Notes: generated by a model from the letters alone, not told the origin. Positions 22,122-32,006 are shown, counted from the stretch's first letter. The stretch is 64,000 nt of DNA from DASXMT01 sp963755985 (GCA_963755985.1 CAVWLO010000003.1:744001-808000), one strand, 5' to 3'. Numbers and translations: made by a program.

Positions 22122-23936
22122 TCAGGTACCGGGCAGACGGTAGCGCGGGGGACTGCCCTCAACGGCAATCCGGGTCCCGACCATCCCGGGCACGTCCTGC
22201 TCGCCGACCGCACTGATCACGTCGTCGTCGGCGGGGGCAGCGGCGACGTGACGGCCATCGAGCATGCGGGCGATCACGGGAGCACCGGTGGCGGCACCGT
22301 GGTGGTCGCGGATGACCGTGGCCGCGATCACGATGGCGGTCGCCTGGGTTGCGGTCGCCTTGGATGCGGTCGACGGGGTTCCGGTCGCTAGGGTTCCCGG
22401 TGTTGCGGTCGCCGGGGTTGCTGGTCCCCCCTCGGATTCCACGCCGAGGGCCACGTCCACGGCCGACGCGTCGATCGCCTTCTGTTCGCTTTGCGTGTCG
22501 CCGCGGCGGAACCCGTGGGGGGGCGGCTCTGCCCCGTACAGACCGAGGGCGTGCTTGGTGATGAACCAGCCCAGCCCGGTGACCAACCCGAGCGCCGGTG
22601 CCGGCGCCGAAGCGGATCGGGCGGATGAGTCGGATGAGCCAGCCGAGCCAGCCGAGCCGGATGAGCCAGCCGATGCGGATGAGCCAGCCGAGCCAGCCGA
22701 TGCGGATGAGCCAGCCGAGCCAGCCGAGCCGGATACGGCGGATGGGGCAGCCGAGCCAGCCGAGCCGGATACGGCGGATGGGGCGAAGGAGCCGGCCGAT
22801 CCGGAGCCCCCCGAGCCCGCGGTGCCGGCTTCCCGGAGCAGGTCGGTCATCGTGGCGATCGAGTGGGTGACGTAGTTGTTGCCGGGGCCTCCGAAGTAGG
22901 GAAGGCCGCCGGTAACGGTCAGGCCCCTGGCATCGTCGGTGGCCAGCCCGAGGGCCTCGGCGCCCAACTCCACGGCCGACGGGAAGCAGGAGTAGAGGTC
23001 GATCAGCGACACGTCGTCGATCTCCAGCGATGCCGCCTGGAACAGGGCGCGGCCGGCGGCCGCGATGGCCGGCGAGCGCCCCGGGTCTGGTCGAGCGGTC
23101 GGGAACCGCACGTCGGTGGCTTCGGCTCCCGACCAGACGAACACGGCCCGGTCCGCGACCCCGGCGTCCCGGGCCGCGGCCAGCGAGCACACCACCAGGG
23201 CGGCGCCCTGGTCGGAGCCCAGGAAGGCCGTCATGAGCTTCGTGTATGGCTCGGCGACGATCCGGTTGCCCGGCGAGGGCGTTGCGATGTCCGTGGCCGA
23301 GCGCGCCTCGGGGAACCACGCCGTCGGATGGCGGGCGGCGACCTCGGTGAAGGGGGCAAACAGGTCGCCGATGGCCCGACGGTGCTCGACGGCGGAGTGA
23401 CCGGCCCGTGCCGCCACCACGCTCTCGAAGAGGGGATAGACGTGGACGGGTGCCATGAGCCCGATGGCCATCTCGGCCGGTCCGACCCCGGGTTGGTCGT
23501 CCCCGACGGCGGGGTCGGGCGGGAGATCGGCACCGACGGCACGCGGGAGTCCAGCAGCTCGACGGGCCCTCGACGACCGTATGGCCTCGGCTCCGGCGAT
23601 CACCGTCACCGACAGCGAACCTTCGGCGATCTCCGAGGCGGCCCGATTGACCAACCACTGCGGGCTGTTCCCCCCGACGGTGGTGACCTCGCAACGCCTG
23701 GGGTTCATGCCCGTGCGGCGGGCCAGCTCGGTGGCCGGCGCCGGTCCCACCTTGGTCATCACGTCGACCACGGTCAGGCGTTCGACCCGGTCCCGGAGGC
23801 GGGGGGCCGAAGCGAAGGCAGCGTCGCAGGCCCGGGCCATGAGGTCGACGGGGGTCACCAGCTCGGTGCGCTCGAGGCACTGACCCGCCGCGACGATGAC
23901 AGGGACGCGGTCGGCGCCTCGCTCCCATGCACTCAC
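22122..23936 (-). CDS. Thiolase-fold acetyl-CoA acetyltransferase-like protein with repeat insertions
   Basis: About 604 residues, compared with about 500 for its mycobacterial relatives (Rv1867-type). The thiolase fold is evident (TTVGGNSPQWLVNRAASEIA, DLYSCFPSAVELGAEALGL, GGLPYFGGPGNNYVTHSIATM). A C-terminal piece follows, with TGLGWFITKHALGLYG. The position of the usual nucleophilic Cys reads GGNSPQW, so classical thiolysis is doubtful. Two low-complexity insertions break the C-terminal part: about 65 residues of Ser/Gly/Ala (DNA about 22610-22815) and about 35 residues of Thr/Ala/Pro (about 22330-22430). Start GTG 23936 is preferred; a TTG at 23975 is possible. Confidence 0.75.
   Translation of the reverse strand: MSAWERGADRVPVIVAAGQCLERTELVTPVDLMARACDAAFASAPRLRDRVERLTVVDVMTKVGPAPATELARRTGMNPRRCEVTTVGGNSPQWLVNRAASEIAEGSLSVTVIAGAEAIRSSRARRAAGLPRAVGADLPPDPAVGDDQPGVGPAEMAIGLMAPVHVYPLFESVVAARAGHSAVEHRRAIGDLFAPFTEVAARHPTAWFPEARSATDIATPSPGNRIVAEPYTKLMTAFLGSDQGAALVVCSLAAARDAGVADRAVFVWSGAEATDVRFPTARPDPGRSPAIAAAGRALFQAASLEIDDVSLIDLYSCFPSAVELGAEALGLATDDARGLTVTGGLPYFGGPGNNYVTHSIATMTDLLREAGTAGSGGSGSAGSFAPSAVSGSAGSAAPSAVSGSAGSAGSSASAGSAGSSASAGSSGSAGSAGSSDSSARSASAPAPALGLVTGLGWFITKHALGLYGAEPPPHGFRRGDTQSEQKAIDASAVDVALGVESEGGPATPATATPGTLATGTPSTASKATATQATAIVIAATVIRDHHGAATGAPVIARMLDGRHVAAAPADDDVISAVGEQDVPGMVGTRIAVEGSPPRYRLPGT
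22622..22790. repeat. In-frame nested repeat array in the thiolase-like gene
   Basis: Units such as GATGAGCCAGCCGAGCCAGCC and GATGCG variants alternate, and a longer segment with GGATACGGCGGATGGGGC occurs twice. Period lengths are multiples of three, so the reading frame is kept and encodes SAGSAG-type sequence. Confidence 0.8.
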
Positions 23937-24075
23937 GAGGTTCGCGTCGTCCCCATCGGCCGCATGAGCCGGCAAGCTATCGCACCGAACTATTCATGGG
24001 CCACGAGCACTGGAACGTCGGGTCGCCGAGGGCTACATCGAGCAGGCGCAGCCACGAAGCTGGAAAGCTGGCCCG

Positions 24076-24195
24076 ATGCCGACCAGCACAGGGCCGACCA
24101 GCACAGGGCCGACCAGCACAGGGCCGACCAGCACGATGCCGACCAGCACCGGGCCGACCAGCACCGGGCCGACCAGCACCGGGCCGACCAGCACC
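24076..24195. repeat. Eight 15-bp tandem repeats encoding PTSTG
   Basis: Units are GGGCCGACCAGCACA/C with ATG replacing GGG in units 1 and 5. They begin at the presumed start codon of the GH1 pseudogene and give a Pro/Thr/Ser-rich N-terminus absent from other GH1 enzymes. Confidence 0.92.
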
Positions 24196-25688
24196 GGGCC
24201 GCTGCCCCAGGACTTCTACTTCGGCGTGGCCACGGCCGGATTCCAGATTGAGGGTGGGTTCAATGGGCCTGGGCAGCCGGCCAACAACTGGCTGACCTGG
24301 GAGCAGCTCGGTCGGGTAGAGCCGTCGGGGATCGCTGCCGACTTCTGGGCTCACCCCGAAGAGGCGTTGGACCGGGCGGCTGGCCTCGGCTGCAACAGCT
24401 TCCGCCTCGGGGTTGAGTGGGCCCGGGTCGAGCCTCGGGAAGGCCAGATCGACGAAGGCCGCGCTCGCCGGGTACGTCAGCATCCTCAAGGGCTGCGCCG
24501 ACCGGGGGATGGCGCCGCTGGTCACCCTGCTGCACTTCACCCATCCGGCTTGGCTAGGCGAGGAGTTCTGGCTCCGCGCCGACTCCTCGGAGCGGTACGT
24601 GGCCTGGGTCGAGGTGGCCCTCGGCGCCCTCGCCGGCCTGTGCCGCCATTGGGTGACGCTCAACGAGATCAACGCGGTGGGCCTGGGCTCCTGGGTCCTC
24701 GGGATGTTCCCACCTGGGCGGCGGATGGCCTTCGGGGACGCGGCGGTGGCCATGGACAACCAACTGGCCGCCCATGTCCTCGGGTACGAGGCCATCCACC
24801 GCGCCCGGCCGGACGCCATCGTGACCACCAACGACCGCGTCGGTGAGCCTCTACGAGTTCGATGCCCTCCTCACCGACATACTCACGGCCCGGAGCATGG
24901 GTATCGACCGTGACGATCTCGACCGCTGGCTCGATGACCGCCGCGTTCGCCACTACGCCGCCCACCCCACCTCCAATCGGGGTGAGCAGGTCCTTCGGAA
25001 GCTCAGCGCAGCAACATCCCCGTACGGGTTGCGCTCGCCTCGTGTCCCGGGTGCCCGCGGGACCGCTGGTGGCGTCGGCGTCCGCGGCTCCGTCCGCGCT
25101 CGCCCAGACGGGCCGTCGACGCCGTCTATGCCAGCGCCCACGAGCGCACGCTCGACGTCGTCGGCTTCGACTATTACGACCCACTGGCGGCGAGGCACCT
25201 GCGTCTGCCCGGCCATGTGACGGCTGGAGGGCGGGCGTGGGCCCCTGGCCGGGAGCTGTGGGACGACGTGCCCGATCCGGATCGGCCTCGGGGCGTGGCT
25301 TGAGGCTCAGCACGACATGACGCCCGATGTTCCGCTCTGGGTGGTAGAGAACGGCCTGTGCAGCCGGGTGCGCAACGCCCGCTCCTATCCACGCCTCGAC
25401 GGCTGGGACCGAAGCCGGTATCTCCGGGAGAACATCGCCGCCGTGGTGGCGGCGGCCGATGCCGGCATACCTGTCGGCGGCTACTGGCACTGGTCTTTGG
25501 TGGACAACTACGAGTGGGGTTCATACCAGCCGAGGTTCGGTCTCTTCGGGCTGGACCGGCACCATGGGCCCACCGGAGCACAGTGGCTCGACACCGACTC
25601 GCTGGGCGGTGACGCAGCCGGGACGTACCGCCGGATCATCGCCGGCTTACGCGACGGGGACCGCTCGGTGCTGGCCGAGCCCGCCTGA
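24076..25688 (+). pseudogene. GH1 family beta-glucosidase-like gene, frameshifted
   Basis: Pieces of a family 1 glycoside hydrolase occur in order but in different frames. They are PQDFYFGVATAGFQIEGGFN and CNSFRLGVEWARVEP (frame of 24076), then LVTLLHFTHPAWLGEEFWL and the acid/base region HWVTLNEINAVG (24413 frame), FDALLTDILTARSMGIDRDDL (24843 frame) and RTLDVVGFDYYDPLAARHL. After a further shift come PLWVVENGLC (nucleophile VENG) and GYWHWSLVDNYEWGSYQPRFG, to the stop at 25688. At least four frameshifts make it non-functional unless the assembly is wrong. Its N-terminus is a (PTSTG)-coding array. Confidence 0.85.
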
Positions 25689-25809
25689 CCCGGTCGTCTC
25701 CGGCGGCAACGTCTGAGGCTTTCAGTTGAGGCGATTCAGGCCGCCCCGTGCTCGACCCGTTCAAGCCGCCCGTGGTCGGCCGATTCGGGCCGTCCCAGGC
25801 TCGACCCGT

Positions 25810-26796
25810 TCATGCCGCCCCGTGGTGATCGGCGGCGCCGTGCGTCACTGCGGCCAGCACCCGCTCGGCCTGGCTGACGATCGACTCCACGATGGCGGCC
25901 GCCGGAATGAGCGTCCCGATGGCGCCCACTCCCTGTCCGCTCGGGTAGCACTCCTGCGCCGGGTCGATGTTCTCGGTGTCCTCCCCGCCGCCCAGGTGGA
26001 AGGCACCGTCGTGGGAGGACCTGCTGAGTTGGCCGGGAAACCGCTGGAGCTCGTCGGGATGCTCGTCGAAGAAGGCGGTGTACTCGTTGCGGACCACCCG
26101 CATCGTCTTTCCCGAGTAGGCCCGGCTGACAGTGGTGCCATCCTCCTCGGTGCGCACCAGGGCGTCCTTGTACCCGGACACCGCACGGGCCTCGGGGGTG
26201 GCGATGAACCGGGTGCCCACCCAGACGCCATCGGCGCCGAGGGCCAGCGCAGCGGCCAGTCCGCGCCCATCGAAGATGCCGCCGGCGGCGACTACTGGGA
26301 CCTGGTGACCGACGGCGTCGACCACCTGGGGAACGAGCGGCATGGTGGCCACTTGGCCGGTGTGGCCTCCAGCCTCGGTGCCCTGGGCCACGACGATGTC
26401 GCACCCGGCGTCCACGGCCCGCCGGGCATGATCGACCTTGCCGCACATGTTGATGACGAGCAGGCCGCTCTGATGGCAAAGTTCCACCACCTCGCTAGGC
26501 ACGCCCAACCCGGCCACGAAGACCGAGGCCCCTCCCTCGATGATGTCCTCGACCTGACCGACAAGGTCACCGGGCATAGCGGTGAGGAGGTCCACGCCGA
26601 ACGGGTTGACGGTGGCTCCTCTCACCTGAGCGATCTCAGACACCATGCGCTCCCTGCTCATGGTGGACGCACCGAGACATCCGAAGCCGCCGGCTTCCGA
26701 GACGGCAGTGACGAGCGGGGCGTAGGACACTCCGCCCATTCCGGCCAGCATGACCGGGTGCTGGACCCGTAGGATCTCCGTCAGTCGAGTCTGCAT
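25810..26796 (-). CDS. Nitronate monooxygenase/FabK-like FMN enzyme
   Basis: This is a 328-residue TIM-barrel flavoprotein. Landmarks are VQHPVMLAGMGGVSYAPLV at the start, VNPFGVDLLT, the FMN/catalytic His segment QGTEAGGHTGQVATMPLVPQV, AAGGIFDGRG and GVWVGTRFIATPEA. Members oxidise alkyl nitronates or act on acyl-CoA substrates, and actinobacterial copies near acyl-CoA genes may be misnamed. It is complete and starts at ATG 26796. The repeat array 26863-26964 lies immediately upstream, in its likely promoter region. Confidence 0.9.
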   Translation of the reverse strand: MQTRLTEILRVQHPVMLAGMGGVSYAPLVTAVSEAGGFGCLGASTMSRERMVSEIAQVRGATVNPFGVDLLTAMPGDLVGQVEDIIEGGASVFVAGLGVPSEVVELCHQSGLLVINMCGKVDHARRAVDAGCDIVVAQGTEAGGHTGQVATMPLVPQVVDAVGHQVPVVAAGGIFDGRGLAAALALGADGVWVGTRFIATPEARAVSGYKDALVRTEEDGTTVSRAYSGKTMRVVRNEYTAFFDEHPDELQRFPGQLSRSSHDGAFHLGGGEDTENIDPAQECYPSGQGVGAIGTLIPAAAIVESIVSQAERVLAAVTHGAADHHGAA

Positions 26797-26862
26797 GGAT
26801 TGTCGTCTCCCATTCAGGGGGTTGAGCGGTAGCCGACTCTATCCAGCGTCGGGGCCCGACCG

Positions 26863-26964
26863 AACAACGAGGCCGATCGAGCAACGAGGCCGACCGAACA
26901 ACGAGGCCGACCGAACAACGAGGCCGACCGAACAACGAGGCCGACCGAACAACGAGGCCGACCG
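26863..26964. repeat. Six 17-bp tandem repeats between genes
   Basis: Unit AACAACGAGGCCGACCG, with single changes in the first two copies. The period is not a multiple of three and no supported gene crosses it. It lies between the PLP-lyase stop (27002) and the start of the nitronate monooxygenase (26796), that is, in the promoter/leader region of the latter. Confidence 0.92.
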
Positions 26965-27001
26965 GGACTGAGGCAGCGTCAGCCCACGACTGACGGCAAC
27001 C

Positions 27002-28489
27002 TCACACGATGGTGCCGTAGGTCGTTGACCGGTCTACGGCGCGTGAACCGGTACTTGCCAGCTCCCCGACAACGGCTGTGAGGTCATCGATCAGTTCGCC
27101 CATGACGGCGGCATGGCCGGCGTGCACGGTGGCGTGCAGGCTGTCGGGCGGTGACTGCCGGTCGAAGTACCAACCGCCCCGCTCAGCTAGGGCGTCACCG
27201 AGAGCGAACGTGTCGATCGGACCGGCGGCGGGTGGAACGCCGGTCAAGGTCAACCCGGTTGCGTGGGCGTCGCCACCAAAGGTCAACCCGGTTGCGTCGT
27301 CGTCACCAAAGGCCAACCGGGTGGCGTCGGCATCGCCAGCAACGGCCGATCGGGTGGCATCGGGATCGCCGCCGAAGTCCAAGACGGTTGCGTCGGCATC
27401 GCCACCGAAGGCCAAGACGGTGGCGTCGGGGTCCCCCCGCACGGCCAGACCGGGGAGGCCCTCGATGGCCGACCGAAGCGATCGGGCTGCCTGGTAGGTG
27501 TCCTCGGCCAACCGGAGGTAACCGTCTTCGCCCAGGAAATGAAGGACGGCCCATCCGGCGGCGATCGGACCGGACGGGCGCGTCCCGGCCATCGAGGGCG
27601 AGCCGTAGAGGCCGCCGAGCCAGTTGGTGGTCAGGAACGGCTGCAGTCGGGCCAACTCGGGCGTCCGGTACAAGACGACTGAGACGCCCTTCGACCCGTA
27701 TCCGTATTTGTGGAGGTCAGCTGAGATCGAGGTGACGCCGGGCACGGTGAAGTCCCACTGCTTGTCGAGGTGACCGAGTTGCCCCAGGAAGGGAAGGATG
27801 AACCCGCCGAGGCACGCGTCCACGTGGCAGAGGACACCACGCTCGGACGCCATCGCAGCCAACTCGGGAATCGGGTCGATCACGCCCTGCGGATAGGAGG
27901 GAGCCGAGCCGACGACGAGCACCGTGTCGTCATCGATGGCGGCGGCCATGGCGTCGACGTCAGCCCGGTAGTCCGGACCCACCGGGACCCGTCGCGATTC
28001 CACGTCGAAATAGTGCGACGCCTTCTCGAAGGCGGCATGGGCGCTGGTGGCCATCACCATGTTGGGCCGGGCTGTCGGCCACTTGGGTGAGAGCTTCTCC
28101 CGCTCCGAGCGTCCCCAGTCGCGGGCCGTCTTGGTCGCCATCAACAGCGACTCGGTCCCACCTGAGGTGAGGTAGCCCCGAATGTCGGCCGGCCGGCCGG
28201 TGACCCGGTCGGCACCCAAGAGGCCGGCGGTGATCGTCACGATGTCGTGCTGCATCCAGCCGAGGCTGGGGAATACCAAGGTGTTCAGGGCGTTCTCGGC
28301 TGAGTACGCCGCCGCCGCACGCTCGAGCACGGCGTGGACCTCGTCGCCGGCCGAGTAGACAAGGCTGAACACGCGACCCCCTCGCCAGTCGCGGTCGTCG
28401 GCCCGGAGCTCTTCCATTCGACCCAGTACCTCGTCTGCGCCAACGCCATGGGTCGGGAGGCGGTTGTCGGGAAAGCCCTCTGCGGCCAT
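27002..28489 (-). CDS. PLP-dependent lyase/decarboxylase, sphingosine-phosphate-lyase-like
   Basis: This 495-residue fold-type I PLP enzyme resembles sphingosine-1-phosphate lyases and group II decarboxylases. Visible are the N-terminal FPDNRLPTHGVGADEV, GYLTSGGTESLLMATKTARD, HVDACLGGFILPF (PLP-binding Asp), the Schiff-base lysine in SISADLHKYGYGSKGVSV, and NWLGGLYGSPSMAGTRPSG. Around residues 355-420 a short conserved strand (GDPDATVLAFGG) is repeated about six times through a 33-bp DNA array; normal family members have it once. Start ATG 28489 is chosen from homology. Substrate unknown. Confidence 0.85.
   Translation of the reverse strand: MAAEGFPDNRLPTHGVGADEVLGRMEELRADDRDWRGGRVFSLVYSAGDEVHAVLERAAAAYSAENALNTLVFPSLGWMQHDIVTITAGLLGADRVTGRPADIRGYLTSGGTESLLMATKTARDWGRSEREKLSPKWPTARPNMVMATSAHAAFEKASHYFDVESRRVPVGPDYRADVDAMAAAIDDDTVLVVGSAPSYPQGVIDPIPELAAMASERGVLCHVDACLGGFILPFLGQLGHLDKQWDFTVPGVTSISADLHKYGYGSKGVSVVLYRTPELARLQPFLTTNWLGGLYGSPSMAGTRPSGPIAAGWAVLHFLGEDGYLRLAEDTYQAARSLRSAIEGLPGLAVRGDPDATVLAFGGDADATVLDFGGDPDATRSAVAGDADATRLAFGDDDATGLTFGGDAHATGLTLTGVPPAAGPIDTFALGDALAERGGWYFDRQSPPDSLHATVHAGHAAVMGELIDDLTAVVGELASTGSRAVDRSTTYGTIV
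27249..27436. repeat. 33-bp in-frame tandem array inside the PLP lyase gene
   Basis: About six units of 33 bp (one of 30 bp), diverged from each other, encode GDxDATxLxFGG-like 11-residue repeats. The unit corresponds to a conserved beta-strand of the enzyme rather than to random low-complexity sequence. Confidence 0.88.
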
Positions 28490-28734
28490 CGGCGCAGCCC
28501 TCGTGCGACTGGTCAGCGAACGGACCGGTGTCGTGCTGTCGGCGTCGCATGCCGGGCGCCTCGCCGTGCCCGGTGTCGTGCAGCGCGAGCTCGCATTGAT
28601 GCGGACGAGGACGAGGACGAGGAGCGTGAGAGCTCGAGGCGATGAGCCCGTCGACGGAGCCAGCACCGGCGCCGCGGAGCGACGAGCCGGACTCGATAAC
28701 CGCCATCGTGCCGCTCATGCGCGAGGGCAGACAT

Positions 28735-29886
28735 GGGTCTGGCGCTGTACTACCCGGCGCTGGCGCGCTCGGCCTCGTCGACGCGTCACGCAACTCTTCC
28801 GTTTGCCGCATTCGGAACGCTTCGGGGTGCGTGCCACACTCACCACCTGTTCTTCATGACGCTGCTGGCCGCACCACGGTGGAGTCGGCGAAGCACCTGC
28901 GCCGGACCGAGTTCGGTGCGCTGGTGCGGACGGTCGGGCCCGGCGGTGAAGACGTTTCGCCGCAAGCTCTCCGAGTTGGTCGTCCAGTCCAAGGCCTCCG
29001 AGCTCGGCACTGCTCTGGCCCGTCGCTGGGTCGACGGCGGGGTAATTCAGAGCGCCTATCTCTACGTCGACGGTCACATGAAGGCCTACTCGGGCAAGCG
29101 TCATCTCCAAGAGGTATGGAACTCGCCAGCGACGCATGCCTTTGCCTGCCGTTCATAGCTATTTCGTGGGTGACCAGCCAAGGCCGCCCGCTTCTGTTTC
29201 TGACCGAGGAGCTCTCGGCCAACCTGGCCAAGGCCATGCCCCGGGTCATCGAGGCCATACGAGAGGTGCTCGGCGACCGGCGCTTCTGTGTGATCTTCGA
29301 CCGCGGCGGCTACGACGGGAAGCTGTTCACCTGGCTCACCGAAGAGAAGATCGACTTCATCACCTACCAGCGTCGTGACGTCACGCTCCCCGAGGACTCC
29401 TTCACTCGATCGGGAGTCGCGCTTCGAGGGACGCCGGGTGCGCTTCATGGTCGCCGAGGACAAGATCCACATCGGGGGATCGGTACCGTGGCGCCGCATC
29501 GTGGTGCGCACCAAAGACGGGCACCAGACCCCCATCGTCACCAACATCACTTCGTCGCTGTCGACGCCCGCATCGGCGCTTTGATGTTCGCCCGCTGGCG
29601 CCAGGAGAACTTCTTCAAGTACATGGGCGAGCACCACGGCCTGGACACCCTCGTGAGCTACGGGGCCGACGAAGCTGTCCCGCCACGCTCGTTCCAAACC
29701 CCGAGCGCAAGCGCCTCGACCGCCAGATCGCCGACCTGCGGCGCAGGCGGTCAAGCTGAAAGAGGAGCCGGAGACGTCCTGCTCGACGAACCCCGCAGCG
29801 AGCCGGAGTGCCACGGTCTGAAGGTGTGCCGAGGTGGTGCCGTGCGCAAGCTCCGGGCGCTGGAGAAGCAGATCGCCAGTGCATGA
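28735..29886 (+). pseudogene. DDE-type transposase remnant, frameshifted
   Basis: Fragments of one transposase appear in three frames: VKTFRRKLSELVVQ then AYLYVDGHMKAYSGKRHLQE (29-kb frame ending 29158), FCVIFDRGGYDGKLFTWLTE with IDFITYQRR, and ARWRQENFFKYMGEHHGLDTL near 29590-29650. VDGH, FDRGGY and RWxQENFFKYM are landmarks of a family of large DDE transposases found in actinobacteria; I cannot assign the IS family. Several frameshifts disable it. No clear terminal inverted repeats were found. Confidence 0.75.
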
Positions 29887-30035
29887 CCGTCGGCGCCCCT
29901 GCGGCCAAGGTGCCTTGGCTCAGTCGGCAAACGCCGCGACGCGTGACGTCTTGAACACAAGGATCGTTCTGAAATTAGAAGGCCGTTGTCTTGGCGGAGG
30001 AACAGGCGGCACAAGCAGCCCGATGGGACGTCCTC

Positions 30036-30833
30036 TCAGGTGATGTCCCGCCGGGTCATCACGATCGTGCCGATCAGGGCGAAGGCGAGCCCGTAGCCCA
30101 GCAGCATCAGACCGCCGCCCCACCAGGGTAGGAGGGCTGAGCCCAGCTGCCGACCGGTGTGGCTGGCCAGGGCCTGGGCAGCGTCACCGGGGAGCCAGCG
30201 GGAGAGTCCGCTATGGAGTGCATTGAGGAGCGCGCCGATGAGGGTCTCGCCGATCAGGAACCACCCGAGGGTGGCAATGAGGGCAGCCACCTGGTTGGTC
30301 AGCCATGAGCCAACTCCGACACCGAGGAGGGCGTACAAAACGAAGACCCCGATCATCCCTGGCGCCACAGCGGGTAGTTGATGCACGAGGTTGGAGGGTG
30401 AGCCGTGGCGGGCCGACAGCACGATCGACCCGGCGACGGTGGCGATGATGAGGAGGATGACAGCCAGGACCACGCCGAGGATGGCTGCGATGATCAGCTT
30501 GGCGGCCACGAACCGCCCACGACGGGGAGTGATCAAGAACGCGGACGTCACCGTCTTGTGCCGGAACTCGGTGGTGATGCACAGCACCCCCAGCAGCATG
30601 ATGAACAGGTCTCCGAAAGTCAGCCCCGCTCCGACCAGGTTTCGAAGCTGGTCCACTGTGTGGGGCGTGAACCAGGCGGCGCCGCCGTGGGCCCTCCTCC
30701 CACCCGGGGTGCTGCTGCTGAGAAAGGAAAGCAGGATGCCGAGACCAGTGAACAGACAGGCCAGCCCGGCCAGGAGCCAGGGCACCGAGGTCGTCCGGAG
30801 CTTCAGCCACTCGGAGCGCACGAGCCGGATCAC
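30036..30833 (-). CDS. ABC-2 type transporter permease
   Basis: The 265 residues hold six predicted helices (SVPWLLAGLACLFTGLGILL, DLFIMLLGVLCITTEFRH, AAILGVVLAVILLIIATVAG, MIGVFVLYALLGVGVGSWL, IATLGWFLIGETLIGALL, MLLGYGLAFALIGTIVM). N-terminal IRLVRSEWLKLRTT is typical of this permease class. Start GTG 30833 overlaps the ATPase stop (GTGA), so the two are coupled and form one exporter. No substrate clue is seen; homologues export antibiotics or lipids. Confidence 0.88.
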   Translation of the reverse strand: MIRLVRSEWLKLRTTSVPWLLAGLACLFTGLGILLSFLSSSTPGGRRAHGGAAWFTPHTVDQLRNLVGAGLTFGDLFIMLLGVLCITTEFRHKTVTSAFLITPRRGRFVAAKLIIAAILGVVLAVILLIIATVAGSIVLSARHGSPSNLVHQLPAVAPGMIGVFVLYALLGVGVGSWLTNQVAALIATLGWFLIGETLIGALLNALHSGLSRWLPGDAAQALASHTGRQLGSALLPWWGGGLMLLGYGLAFALIGTIVMTRRDIT

Positions 30834-31756
30834 GACCGCACCTCTTCGGGCGCTGGAGCGTCGAACCCGGAGGTGAGGCTGAGGAAGATCTCTTCGAGGC
30901 CGCCACCCTCTTGCCGGAGGTCGTACACGATGATCTGGTTCTGGGCCAGCACCGGCCCGAGCCACTCGGGGGAGGCCCCGTCGATCATGATGACGTCGGG
31001 CTCCGTCCAGCGGACGCCGACCTGTTGGGCGGTCAGGACGTCGACCAAACGCTGGGCCTCGGGAGTCCGTACTCGCATGCCGCCCCCGGTCCCGGTCCGC
31101 TGCTGCAGGTCGGCCAGTGTGGTCTGGAGCACCAACTTGCCGTGGGAGACAATGACGACGTCATCAACGGTCTCCTCCATCTCGGCCAACAGATGCGACG
31201 AGACCAGCACGGCCCGGCCCGTCGAGGCCTGGTGCCGGATGAAGGTCCGCAGCCACTGGATGCCCTGTGGGTCGAGGCCGTTGGAGGGTTCGTCGAGGAT
31301 GAGGATGTCGGGATCGCCGAGAAGGGCCGTGGCCAGCTCCAAGCGCTGCCGCATGCCCATCGAGAAGCCGCCCACCCGCTTGTCGGCCACCTCGCTCAGG
31401 CCCACCAGGGCCAGGGTCTCGTCCACCCTGGTGTAGGGGAGGCCGGTGGCCATGGCCACAACCTTGAGGTGCTTGGCCGCTCGGCGAGCCGGATGGAAGC
31501 TGGTGGCCTCGAGCACCGACCCGACGTGGCGGATGGGTTGATCGAGGTCGCGGTAGGCCTGTCCGTTGAACGTGGCCCGACCCCGCGTGGCCGATACCAA
31601 CCCGAGCAGCATGCGCAAGGTCGTCGTCTTGCCGGCACCATTCGGACCGAGGAATCCGGTGACCCGCCCGGCCTCCACTTCGAAGCTCAGGTCGTCAACG
31701 GCGACGACATCCTTGAACCGTTTGGTCAGTCCGGAGACCTCTATGGCCGAAGGCAT
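30830..31756 (-). CDS. ABC transporter ATP-binding protein
   Basis: 308 residues: Walker A GPNGAGKTTT (about 37-46), Q-loop around VGSVLEATSF, signature FSMGMRQRLELA, Walker B ILILDEPSNGLDPQG and switch His in VLVSSHLLAEME. The C-terminal about 80 residues form the accessory domain typical of drug-resistance-type ABC-2 ATPases. It is the first gene of a two-gene exporter with the permease at 30036-30833. The TetR gene at 32007 is on the same strand, 250 bases upstream. Confidence 0.94.
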   Translation of the reverse strand: MPSAIEVSGLTKRFKDVVAVDDLSFEVEAGRVTGFLGPNGAGKTTTLRMLLGLVSATRGRATFNGQAYRDLDQPIRHVGSVLEATSFHPARRAAKHLKVVAMATGLPYTRVDETLALVGLSEVADKRVGGFSMGMRQRLELATALLGDPDILILDEPSNGLDPQGIQWLRTFIRHQASTGRAVLVSSHLLAEMEETVDDVVIVSHGKLVLQTTLADLQQRTGTGGGMRVRTPEAQRLVDVLTAQQVGVRWTEPDVIMIDGASPEWLGPVLAQNQIIVYDLRQEGGGLEEIFLSLTSGFDAPAPEEVRS

Positions 31757-32006
31757 TGGACCGACGCTAGCGCGGGGACCGGCTCATCTCACACCCGGTG
31801 TGACGGGACCATGGCTGCGTATTGCAGCCGGCAAACGCGGCGATGGGTCGCATCGCCACCGACTGGGCGCCACCGGCTCTGCATCGCCACCGGTTCTGAG
31901 CGGCCACCCACTGCGACCGGTTGCCCGGCAGCCCCGGTGGGGCCGGGGCCTCCCCGGTGGGGTCGGACGACCACCAACCGCTGCGACCGACAGGCCGACG
32001 CGGTGA

